Part shown: piece by piece, positions 7,836 through 14,603 of the stretch
Position numbering within the stretch: the first letter of the stretch is position 1
How the letters are laid out: every line of letters begins with the position of its first letter
Assembly: GCA_044336815.1 (NCBI GenBank)
Contig: JBIIOU010000031.1
Location: 1-16,779, forward strand
DNA: 16,779 bases
Origin: GCA-2737125 sp044336815
Lineage (GTDB): Bacteria; Actinomycetota; Actinomycetes; S36-B12
Direction: 5' to 3'
The notes under the pieces: generated by a model
What the model was told of the DNA's origin: nothing
Databases searched by the model: none
What the model saw: the letters and a program-made list of their open reading frames with translations, nothing else
Made by a program: the position numbers and the translations under genes

Positions 7836-8594
7836 CTAATTACCCATAAACAAGGCCACTAAAGCCGCCAATATTGGTGCCACGACTAGCGCCGGCAGCA
7901 TGTCACCGACCGGGACGGACTTGATTTTCAATAGTCGCAGGCCCACGCCGATTAGCAGCACCCCGCCGGTAGCAGTGATCGCATCAATTAATGCCGCCGA
8001 CAAAACTGAGCCCACAAGGGCGCCGAGAATCGTGAAGGCTCCCTGCACAATGCCGACTGAAAGTGCAGAAAGTGCGACACCCCAACCCAATGAAGCGGCA
8101 AAAGCGAGTGAGGCAAAACCATCCAGAGTTGATTTAAGAGCTAGTTGTTCAATGCCAAGACCAAGCCCATCATTTAGCGCCCCGAGAATCGCCAACGGCC
8201 CGATGCAAAATACCAGTGACGCATCGACGAACCCCTCAACGAATCGCTTGCGCTTATCGTCTGAATCGCCTGCACTTTTACGGATGAGTTTACGCTGCAG
8301 CCAACCGCCAACCCGCTCTAGTCGAAGCTCGATTTGCAGTAGTGACCCGATGATGCCGCCGATAAGCAAAGCACCCAACACAATCAGCAGCGGGGCTGCC
8401 GTGCCAACTGAATCAGAAAAAGCTGTGCTAGTCAGAGCAACGATGCTCAAGGCCCCGATAACCAAGGTGACAAGTCCCAGGGCATCGGTGACGGTGTCGC
8501 GGGTGCGCTGCGGGAACCGATGGCCAATAAGTACCCCGAGGCCAGACCCGATAAGGATCGCGACCATATTCAAGATTGTGCCGCTGCCTCGCAT
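7836..8594 (-). CDS. DUF554 family membrane protein
   Basis: 252 residues with about six or seven membrane segments and glycine-rich helices. The N-terminus (GTILNMVAILIGSGLGVLIGHRFP) and the motif FVDASLVFCIGPLAILGALNDGLG are typical of DUF554 (YdfK/YqgA-like) proteins, whose molecular function is unknown; a transport role is often assumed from topology. It is the middle gene of a three-gene minus-strand operon, 18 bp after heliorhodopsin and 4 bp before the prenyltransferase. No Shine-Dalgarno site precedes the ATG; a TACGCT box at 7-12 nt upstream could allow independent leaderless transcription, but this is weak. Confidence 0.88.
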   Translation of the reverse strand: MRGSGTILNMVAILIGSGLGVLIGHRFPQRTRDTVTDALGLVTLVIGALSIVALTSTAFSDSVGTAAPLLIVLGALLIGGIIGSLLQIELRLERVGGWLQRKLIRKSAGDSDDKRKRFVEGFVDASLVFCIGPLAILGALNDGLGLGIEQLALKSTLDGFASLAFAASLGWGVALSALSVGIVQGAFTILGALVGSVLSAALIDAITATGGVLLIGVGLRLLKIKSVPVGDMLPALVVAPILAALVALFMGN

Positions 8595-8612
8595 GGGTAC
8601 AGCGTAGCCAAA

Positions 8613-9422
8613 TCAGGGGGCTAAGGTGCCACCAAAAATCTGCCAGGCTAGCAATGACTTAGCCACCAGGCTCAAAATGATGTAACTGCGCTCCCCAGCG
8701 AGGTAATTTGCCCACCTGCCAACCTTTTTGTATTGCAGCCACTGCACTAAAGCAAAAATGTTGAAGAAGATGAACAGCGAAATGATGATTCCGTAAACAA
8801 ATGCTGGCGGAGATAACTCACCCGGTGCTCCTGGCGAAATTACATAGATCAAGATCGCTAGCCATGGCACGATGCCGGCAATGCAGCCAAAAATGAAAGG
8901 CAACCAGCCACCGGAGCCGGGTGTTTCGTATTTCTCTTGCAACCAACCGAACAAAATCATTGAGGCGTTCACACCAAAAATTGCCAACAGCGCAGCAACA
9001 TCAGCAATTCCGCAAATCTGCGCGATCAGCACAATCATCACCGATGAGCTGATCGAATACTCGACCCATCTGAAGTAGTTACGCTGATGTGCAAGCCCGT
9101 TGGCGTACCGACTGAAGAACAGCGGGCTCGCAACCAAGAAGTGGAACAGGGCCGAAAGCCCGAAGAACAGCGCAACACCCCAGCCAACGCGCGAATCAAA
9201 AAGCACCGTCGGGTCACCAAGTGGGCTACCTGGTGGGCCCTCCATGTACGTCGCGGTTACTGGAAGCACGAAGTCGTTGGTGAGAAGCAATACGGCAATC
9301 ATCTGCACCAGGTGCGCAAAACCAGCGATGACGTTCAGGCGCCGCAATTTACGAAGCTGTTCGGAGGAGACCTCAATTACGGCGACTGGGGCGGTAGCTA
9401 TAGCCATACTAAATAATCCCAT
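8613..9422 (-). CDS. Heliorhodopsin
   Basis: 269 residues, seven membrane segments. Retinal-binding photosensory-type membrane protein of the heliorhodopsin family, which has inverted topology (N-terminus inside) relative to type-1 rhodopsins. Hallmarks: FRWVEYSISSSVMI in helix 3 with the Schiff-base counterion glutamate E121 (equivalent to E107 of heliorhodopsin 48C12), a SALFHF segment in helix 2, GVNASMILFGWLQEKY in helix 4, and YIILSLVAKSLLAW in helix 7 with the retinal lysine K255 (K241 in 48C12). No type-1 proton-pump motif is present and the family shows no ion pumping. An internal ATG at 9407 (M6) would give 264 residues and has a TANNNT-like box (GATTAT) just upstream, so it may be the true start. 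First gene of an operon with DUF554 and UbiA. No retinal-forming oxygenase gene is in the window. Confidence 0.97.
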   Translation of the reverse strand: MGLFSMAIATAPVAVIEVSSEQLRKLRRLNVIAGFAHLVQMIAVLLLTNDFVLPVTATYMEGPPGSPLGDPTVLFDSRVGWGVALFFGLSALFHFLVASPLFFSRYANGLAHQRNYFRWVEYSISSSVMIVLIAQICGIADVAALLAIFGVNASMILFGWLQEKYETPGSGGWLPFIFGCIAGIVPWLAILIYVISPGAPGELSPPAFVYGIIISLFIFFNIFALVQWLQYKKVGRWANYLAGERSYIILSLVAKSLLAWQIFGGTLAP

Positions 9423-9441
9423 TAGTTAACGGTTTTGGCTA
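9413..9441 (-). promoter_or_regulatory. Candidate heliorhodopsin promoter
   Basis: On the minus strand a -35-like TAGCCA (9436-9441) and a -10-like GATTAT (9413-9418) are separated by exactly 17 bp. The -10 ends 5 nt before the ATG at 9407, consistent with leaderless or near-leaderless initiation at the second methionine. If so, the longest open frame (start at 9422) would be too long by five residues. The hexamers match the consensus only partly, so this remains a candidate. Confidence 0.35.
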
Positions 9442-9483
9442 TTCGGACACGGCTACTAGACCTTGATCGGGTAGACATATCCC

Positions 9484-9780
9484 ATGAATCCACGCCGCCT
9501 GTCCGCAACGGAGGTCAGTGACCTAGCGCAAACCCTGCCTATGTGGCAGGTCGTAGACGGGCAGCTGCTCCGCGAGATCCAGGCCCCCACCTACGCGATC
9601 GCCATCAATTGGGTTGTTGCTATTGCGGGCGCGGCAGAGTCAATCGACCACCACCCGGATATCGATATCCGCTGGCGGACTTTGCGGATAGCGCTGATCA
9701 CGCACAGCACCGGGTGCCTAACCGAGCTCGATCTCGACTTAGCCAGACTGATAGACACTGTCCTGAGCACCGGCGCCTAG
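9484..9780 (+). CDS. Pterin-4a-carbinolamine dehydratase (4a-hydroxytetrahydrobiopterin dehydratase)
   Basis: 98 residues, the usual length. The enzyme dehydrates 4a-hydroxytetrahydropterin after aromatic amino acid hydroxylation, recycling the pterin cofactor in the cytoplasm. The catalytic signature is clear: ESIDHHPDIDIRW (two active-site histidines) and ALITHSTGCLTELDLDLA with the third histidine, plus a W-containing N-terminal segment (LPMWQVVDGQL). No phenylalanine or tryptophan hydroxylase gene is in the window; many bacteria have orphan copies. It is divergent from heliorhodopsin (61-bp gap) and is followed 21 bp later by the GNAT gene, which may have its own promoter. Confidence 0.92.
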   Translation: MNPRRLSATEVSDLAQTLPMWQVVDGQLLREIQAPTYAIAINWVVAIAGAAESIDHHPDIDIRWRTLRIALITHSTGCLTELDLDLARLIDTVLSTGA

Positions 9781-9789
9781 CTGAGCCGG

Positions 9790-9801
9790 CATAATATATA
9801 A
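9790..9801 (+). promoter_or_regulatory. Candidate leaderless -10 element of the GNAT gene
   Basis: The 21-bp gap after the dehydratase gene contains CATAAT (9790-9795) followed by an A/T run directly abutting the ATG at 9802, and no Shine-Dalgarno sequence. CATAAT matches the -10 consensus at 5 of 6 positions, and its 6-nt spacing puts transcription start at the A of the ATG, the arrangement seen in actinobacterial leaderless mRNAs. No good -35 is visible. Confidence 0.5.
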
Positions 9802-10824
9802 ATGGACGACGTCGAAATTCGATTCCTGCGCGCCGACGAGTCGCACATCCTCACTGAGCTAGTAACCGACGCCTATGGTTCAACCTACGACGCCGATTGG
9901 GTATACGAGCCAGCAGAGATTGCCCGGCGCATTGAAGCTGGCTCCCTGATAAGCACAATCGGGGTGCTTACTGATGGCACGGTTGCGGGGCATATGGCGC
10001 TAATGCGCGAGGAACCTGATGCACCCGTCTTGCACGCGGGGGTGGCGGTTGTCACCGAGGCTGCTCGCGGCCACCACCTATTTACTGCGATGAAGCAGTA
10101 CGCGGGGCTTTGGGCTAAAGGGCAGGGCGTGTTGGGTATTTTCAGTGAGGCAACCGCCGCGCACCCGTATAGCCAAAAGGCCAATGTTGATCTTGGCGCC
10201 CATGAAACCGGATTCTTACTCGGGTGGATACCAGGCTCCGTCAGCAACAATGCGGCGCTAGCGAAAGATTCTCGGCGTGAATCGGTTGCCCTATTTTATT
10301 TGAAGGAAAACGATGGGCACGATCGACCTATTTACGCACCAACCCGCCACCGAGGCATCATCGAAGACATTGTTACCACCACTGGAATACGCGGCAGAGT
10401 GGTAAAAGCCAGTGACTTACACGCGCGTGAAATCAGCGAGTCAACTGAAATGGTTGTTTCGCATAAAGGCGATCACAACCTAGCGATTATTACCGCCCAT
10501 AAACCTGGCCGTGATCTACGCAAGGTGGTGTTACAAGCCCGCGACGAACTCGTAAATAATGACGGCCGCGACGCCGTTTACCTAGACCTGCCACTGGATG
10601 ACCCTGCCACTGAAATAATTCTGGATGCCGATCTAGCATCACTCGGCTTCGCTTTCGCGGGTGTTTTTCCGAATCAACATTTAGACGGGGATGCGATTCG
10701 ATTGCAGTCACTACACAATGTCGATATACACGCGACCGATATTGCAACCGCATCCGATCACGGGCGTAAATTGCTGGACTATGTGCTTGCAGATGTAGCA
10801 GTAACACATGCGAACCGAAACTAG
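9802..10824 (+). CDS. GNAT-family N-acetyltransferase with extra C-terminal domain
   Basis: 340 residues. The N-terminal half (about 5-160) reads as a GNAT domain: a beta-strand pair ending VAGHMALM, then VAVVTEAARGHHLFTAM, with the ARGHHL loop where acetyl-CoA pyrophosphate is bound, and a following QKANVDLGAHETGF segment near the usual 'N.Y.k.GF' end of the fold. From about residue 170 (RRESVALFYLKE, IYAPTRHRGII) a second alpha/beta domain of about 170 residues follows, resembling the region found after GNAT modules in some RsbW-GNAT fusion proteins; the RsbW kinase part is absent. Acceptor unknown. A leaderless start is likely. The LtrA-like gene follows after 18 bp. Confidence 0.7.
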   Translation: MDDVEIRFLRADESHILTELVTDAYGSTYDADWVYEPAEIARRIEAGSLISTIGVLTDGTVAGHMALMREEPDAPVLHAGVAVVTEAARGHHLFTAMKQYAGLWAKGQGVLGIFSEATAAHPYSQKANVDLGAHETGFLLGWIPGSVSNNAALAKDSRRESVALFYLKENDGHDRPIYAPTRHRGIIEDIVTTTGIRGRVVKASDLHAREISESTEMVVSHKGDHNLAIITAHKPGRDLRKVVLQARDELVNNDGRDAVYLDLPLDDPATEIILDADLASLGFAFAGVFPNQHLDGDAIRLQSLHNVDIHATDIATASDHGRKLLDYVLADVAVTHANRN

Positions 10825-10842
10825 ATTGACGGCACAGGAAAT

Positions 10843-11994
10843 ATGTTTACTAGATCTGCAATAAGGCCGGGAGAAGACCGAAAGGCCGGTTGGCTTGAAC
10901 TGTTCTATGACCTTGCAGTGGTGGCTGCACTTGGAGCCTCCAACGACGCGTTCATCCAGAACCCAAGCGCCGAGACCGCGTCCTTTGCACTACTAGCACT
11001 CGGCGCCTTATTCAGCGTGTGGCTACTAACCACGCTAATCCACAATCGGTTTGCCATCGATGGAATCATTTATCGAATCTTGCTTCTCTTGCAAATGTCA
11101 GGAATCCTGCTCACCGCGATTTCTGCAGGCGAAGGTGACTCAATCGGCTGGCAAGGCGGCCTAACTAGTTTGGGATTTGTGTTCCTCACAATCGGAGGTA
11201 TGTACGCACTAGCGAGAATTCAGATTGGGAGGCCGGTCCAGGGGCTCAAAGTCTCAATAATCAGCACGGCTCTTGGTGCTTTGATTTGCTTCGCGGGATT
11301 ATTGCTTTCAAAAGAAACGCTGCTTTATGTGTTTGCTTTGGCACTTATAGTCACCATGGCGCCAATACTTATTTCATTTCTGCGTAACGCGAGTCAAGAC
11401 TACCCGCTACATCCTGATCACCTTCGCGAGAGACTCGGATTACTTTTCCTGATCGCGATTGGCGAAAGTTTGATTCATTTAGTTGGAGTACTGACTGAGA
11501 CCACGGCAGGCTCTGATTACCGATTCTTCTTCCTGGTAATACTTTTTGACTTGGCCCTTGCGACAACTTATTTCGAGGGTGTATTTAGCAAGCGGAGCAC
11601 CGCGCACCCGAGGTTATGGAGAGGCACAGTTTTTGCGCATTTCATCCTCATATTGGGAGTTACAGCCGCGGCAGACGAAATGGCAATCTTCGCTTCTACT
11701 GACCCGGGAACTACAGAGGCCGCCAATGCTGGCGTGTTCGCAGTAGCGATTGGACTATTGCTAATCGGTTTAACACTTCTCGAGGTGATTACAAATAACC
11801 GATTAGTGAAGCTAACCTGGGCTCAGGCGGCGTTAGCGGCTGCTGTGATGGCATTTGGGCTCTATCAAATCAGAAACGGCGACACGCAATCGAGAATGGG
11901 CATCCTGCTACTTTCCATAGCGTTCATAATTTGGTCGGTAATGCGGGTCGCCATTTCACGCAGGGCACTTGAATTAGCAGACCGCAGCAATTAG
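10843..11994 (+). CDS. LtrA-family (low temperature requirement protein A) membrane protein
   Basis: 383 residues with about ten to eleven membrane segments. The N-terminal signature DRKAGWLELFYDLAVVAAL (about 8-26) and the later ERLGLLFLIAIGESLI segment define the LtrA family, named from a Listeria locus needed for growth at low temperature; the biochemical function is not established. An AGGAAAT ribosome-binding site precedes the ATG. It is probably co-transcribed with the GNAT gene 18 bp upstream. Its stop overlaps that of the convergent solute-binding protein by 4 bp. Confidence 0.9.
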   Translation: MFTRSAIRPGEDRKAGWLELFYDLAVVAALGASNDAFIQNPSAETASFALLALGALFSVWLLTTLIHNRFAIDGIIYRILLLLQMSGILLTAISAGEGDSIGWQGGLTSLGFVFLTIGGMYALARIQIGRPVQGLKVSIISTALGALICFAGLLLSKETLLYVFALALIVTMAPILISFLRNASQDYPLHPDHLRERLGLLFLIAIGESLIHLVGVLTETTAGSDYRFFFLVILFDLALATTYFEGVFSKRSTAHPRLWRGTVFAHFILILGVTAAADEMAIFASTDPGTTEAANAGVFAVAIGLLLIGLTLLEVITNNRLVKLTWAQAALAAAVMAFGLYQIRNGDTQSRMGILLLSIAFIIWSVMRVAISRRALELADRSN

Positions 11995-13247
11995 CCAATT
12001 GCCTTTTGTATTTCATCCTGCGCCGCTGAAAACGCCTTCTTCGCGGGTGTCGCCTCTGGGCCACTGGTGGATTTCGCCCATGCGGTGCTCAGCGGGCCCC
12101 AGACTGACGATGCCTGCGGGATATTAGGCATCGGCACCCCGTCAACACCAGCAGTGCCGAAGGCTTGCGCCAACCGGCCGCCAATTGAAGTGCTATAAGT
12201 CGATTTCTTATTCGCTGGTGCGCGCAGCGATATCGCAGCCATATTCGATTGGAAGGTTGAGCCACTGAGTTTCTTAACAACTAGGCCGGGCACTACATCC
12301 CCCAAACCGTGGGCTTCCGCGTACGAGGTCGCCATGAAGCCTTTGATACCAAGCAGCGGCGCCATGGCCAAGTTGGCATCAATTCGAGGCACCGGTGAAA
12401 TGAAGTACTTAAACTTCAGGGCCTGCAAGGTCGAAGCACTCCACGGCCCGGTTATCCAAAAAGGCGCCCGGCCCGCTTTGAAAGCTGCTTCAGCAGCCAC
12501 CACATCAACCGAAGAATTAATCAACCCGGTGCTGTTCCAGTCATCAATAATTTTCGTGTTCTTTCGGAAAACCGAATTGTTAACTCCAACGTCGAATGGG
12601 TTAAGGCTGCCGGAAGTATCCTTGCCGAAAACATAACCACCTAGACCGGAAAACAGGGGGTAGGTGAAGTAAGCATTACCCTTAGCCCCTTGGCCAACGG
12701 CGAGGCCGACATCAGCACGGCCAGCTGCCTTAAGGGCCAACGCTTTAGTGGACAACTTCGCGAATGTCGCTGGAGGTTTCGGTGCCAGTGCGGCATTAGT
12801 CACCAGCGCCCAGGTTTCGTACTGCACGGGGATCCCGTAGTAGTTGAACCCAAATTGAAAACCCGAGAGAACATTGGGGGCGAACAACGCCTTCTTAGCC
12901 GGTGACAAGGTCAACGGGACTATCAAGGAGGCGGCGGCGAGCTCACCTGTCCAGGTGTTATCAGCCCAAATGACATCGGGGGCTTGATCAGCCGGCACCG
13001 TTGTGAGTTCGGCCTTGATCGCTGAAAGTTCTTTTGTCACCACGTTGACCGGGTGGCCTTGGTAACCGTCTTCCAATAACGCTGCAACAGTAGCCGCGCG
13101 CGAGACGTCAACCCAAATAGTGATCGGACTTGGCGCCGCCATCGCACTTGGCGCGATAGCCACCGAAAGAGCAGTTGCCGCAAGTATCGGCGCGACCAAG
13201 TAAGTGATTGGCATGCGCGCACGCCTTTCCCCAAGTGCATTTCGCAC
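11991..13247 (-). CDS. ABC-transporter extracellular solute-binding protein (sugar/maltose type)
   Basis: 418 residues from the GTG at 13247. It would bind an oligosaccharide-like solute outside the membrane and deliver it to an ABC permease. Family features: PITIWVD at the start of the mature protein, APDVIWADNTWTGELAAASLIVPL, YYGIPVQYETWALVTN, a mid-protein GRAPFWITGPWS, and a C-terminal PMPNIPQASSVWGPLSTAW block typical of MalE-like proteins. The signal peptide ends AMA-AP and has no lipobox cysteine, unusual for an actinobacterial binding protein. AGGAGG (13254-13259), overlapping the stop of the DUF3263 gene, lies 6 nt before this GTG and fixes the start; a GTG at 13262 has no ribosome-binding site. 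No permease or ATPase gene is in the window, and the next gene downstream is convergent. Confidence 0.88.
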   Translation of the reverse strand: MRNALGERRARMPITYLVAPILAATALSVAIAPSAMAAPSPITIWVDVSRAATVAALLEDGYQGHPVNVVTKELSAIKAELTTVPADQAPDVIWADNTWTGELAAASLIVPLTLSPAKKALFAPNVLSGFQFGFNYYGIPVQYETWALVTNAALAPKPPATFAKLSTKALALKAAGRADVGLAVGQGAKGNAYFTYPLFSGLGGYVFGKDTSGSLNPFDVGVNNSVFRKNTKIIDDWNSTGLINSSVDVVAAEAAFKAGRAPFWITGPWSASTLQALKFKYFISPVPRIDANLAMAPLLGIKGFMATSYAEAHGLGDVVPGLVVKKLSGSTFQSNMAAISLRAPANKKSTYSTSIGGRLAQAFGTAGVDGVPMPNIPQASSVWGPLSTAWAKSTSGPEATPAKKAFSAAQDEIQKAIG

Positions 13248-13258
13248 TCGGTGCCTCC

Positions 13259-13561
13259 TCACTTTGAGCCGACGTCAATGCCCAATCGCCGGGCCGACCT
13301 CGAACGCTGGCGGGCGGCCCGCATACGGTTTAGCCGCTTCACGAGCATGGGGTCGAAGGCCAGTGCTTCTGGGGTATCGATCAAATTATTCACGATTTGG
13401 TAATACCTAGTGCCGCTCATTTCGAATAGATCGCGAATTGCCTGCTCCTTGGCACCGGCGTATTTCCACCACTGGCGCTCAAACTCCAAAATACTGCGAT
13501 CACGCTCACTGAGTAGGGCCGCCGCGGCCTCATGATCAAGGGGGGTACGTGCGGCTTCCAT
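13259..13561 (-). CDS. DUF3263 family protein
   Basis: 100 residues. The segment LSERDRSILEFERQWWKYAGAKEQAIRDLF, then RYYQIVNNLIDTPEALAFDPMLVKRLNRMR, is the DUF3263 domain of actinobacteria; its arrangement resembles a small sigma-like helix-turn-helix and suggests DNA binding, though the function is unknown. The C-terminal tail is basic (RAARQRSRSARRLG). The ATG has a strong GGAGG 8 nt upstream. Its stop is embedded in the ribosome-binding site of the solute-binding protein gene, so the two are translationally coupled. A 10-bp palindrome lies just upstream. Confidence 0.9.
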   Translation of the reverse strand: MEAARTPLDHEAAAALLSERDRSILEFERQWWKYAGAKEQAIRDLFEMSGTRYYQIVNNLIDTPEALAFDPMLVKRLNRMRAARQRSRSARRLGIDVGSK

Positions 13562-13579
13562 CTAGACATCCTCCGTGGC

Positions 13580-13589
13580 GTTGATCAAC
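13580..13589. promoter_or_regulatory. Perfect palindrome upstream of the DUF3263 gene (possible operator)
   Basis: GTTGATCAAC is a perfect 10-bp palindrome 18 bp upstream of the DUF3263 start, just beyond its GGAGG site. A TATGCA box (minus strand) lies next to it. The location fits an operator, possibly for autoregulation, but a 10-bp palindrome can occur by chance. Confidence 0.25.
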
Positions 13590-13704
13590 TGTGCATATCG
13601 GAATTTCTACCTTGACCATATCGTCCGGGCCGCCGTCAGCTCCGGAAGCCCACGATGCGTGTCACCCGATTTGCGGCTTTCGGGGGCTATTTCACCTTTG
13701 TCGC

Positions 13705-13758
13705 CACATGAGTAACACGAGTCAGACGAGTCACACGAATCAGCCGAGTGACACGAGT
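13705..13758. repeat. Six-copy 9-bp tandem repeat
   Basis: Six consecutive 9-mers with consensus CACACGAGT (plus strand): CACATGAGT, AACACGAGT, CAGACGAGT, CACACGAAT, CAGCCGAGT, GACACGAGT. The core CGAGT is nearly invariant. It lies directly after the stop of the CPBP protease gene and upstream of the DUF3263 gene, 144 bp from its start. The copies differ by one or two bases, so the array is not newly formed. It may be a degenerate micro-repeat, a binding-site array or part of a 3' UTR; no protein is convincingly encoded through it. Confidence 0.8.
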
Positions 13759-14513
13759 CATTCTGGAAGGCGCCGAGTGCGCCTGATGATGGCCCAACTA
13801 AATGCATAACCCAGACCATTGGTGGCCCAGTGCAGACCCATCGGCGCGAGCACACTGCCCGACATGAGTCGCAGGGCGCAGAAGACAAACCCGGCCAACG
13901 TCGTAGTGAAAACACTTAATGCGATCGCCAAGATATTGCCACGCCGGCCTTGGCCAACTACCGAACCCAGTGCCGGATTCTGCTCGTGGCTGCCTATTGA
14001 CGGCAACACATGCCATAAGCCGAAGAGGATGGAGGAAAGGACTATGCCCCAGACCAGGCCGTAACGACGTGCCAACATCGAGAACAGCACGGCGCGGAAC
14101 GCAATCTCCTCAAGTAGCACCGTGCCGAACGGCACTTCAAGCAATGCATGGAAGGCAAGGCGGCCACCACTTAATTCTGCATGACGTTCATCGCGGAAGG
14201 CATTGCGCGTCGGTTTGAAAATGATGCCGATGACATAAACTAAAGTCACCGCGCCAATGCATATCCCGGCCCAGATCAGCCCACTTAGGTAGTGCCTCCA
14301 ACTCAAGCCCATGTCGGTGAACGTGTTGCCGTCGAGTAGGCCCAAGGCCAAAAGGATCACCGAACTTGCGAACGACCAAAGTAGGTAGTGCGAATTCGGT
14401 GCTACGCGGTTATTTACGAAATTGATAAGCAAGAGCATGCCAATTACTAACGCCAACGGCCACCATGGCAACCCAGCCTCTTGGGTGGGGGCCAGCCAGT
14501 TAAATAAATTCAC
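13758..14513 (-). CDS. CPBP-family intramembrane metalloprotease (CAAX-protease-like)
   Basis: 251 residues with about seven or eight membrane segments. It has the glutamate-type membrane-protease motifs in order: EEIAFR (E135, E136, R140), FGLWH (H168) and HWATNG (H228, N232). Bacterial members (ABI/CPBP) are implicated in protein processing or peptide self-immunity, with no substrate predictable here. The GTG start has an AGGAAGGGGG ribosome-binding site 7 nt upstream. The C-terminus ends in a short basic tail (RRTRRLPE). It stands alone: the hydrolase upstream is divergent and the next minus-strand gene is about 200 bp away beyond a tandem repeat. Confidence 0.9.
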   Translation of the reverse strand: MNLFNWLAPTQEAGLPWWPLALVIGMLLLINFVNNRVAPNSHYLLWSFASSVILLALGLLDGNTFTDMGLSWRHYLSGLIWAGICIGAVTLVYVIGIIFKPTRNAFRDERHAELSGGRLAFHALLEVPFGTVLLEEIAFRAVLFSMLARRYGLVWGIVLSSILFGLWHVLPSIGSHEQNPALGSVVGQGRRGNILAIALSVFTTTLAGFVFCALRLMSGSVLAPMGLHWATNGLGYAFSWAIIRRTRRLPE

Positions 14514-14603
14514 CGCCTAGCCCCCTTCCTCTATCGAGACTCACGCTTCGAGCCGTTCAGTTCTGGCCCTGCGTTGTCAGTCTAGGTTGGGCGGCGTACT
14601 GTC

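Noticed and set aside
13705..13758. Repeat considered as a CRISPR array
   Set aside because: Units are 9 bp and contiguous with no spacers, and no cas genes are present.
13768..13784. AGGCGC/GCGCCT hairpin as a terminator for the CPBP gene
   Set aside because: It lies inside the coding end of the gene before its stop and has no U-tract.
13607..13915. Minus-strand open frame reading through the 9-bp repeat, giving a Ser/Cys/Asp-rich repeat peptide
   Set aside because: It overlaps the end of the CPBP protease gene in another frame, the repeat-derived composition is a trivial result of the 9-bp period, and no good start with ribosome-binding site is seen.
14514..14603. Searched for a tRNA or small RNA between the CPBP protease and the hydrolase
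   Set aside because: No cloverleaf arms or T-loop sequence could be laid out on either strand; the region fits simply as divergent promoters.
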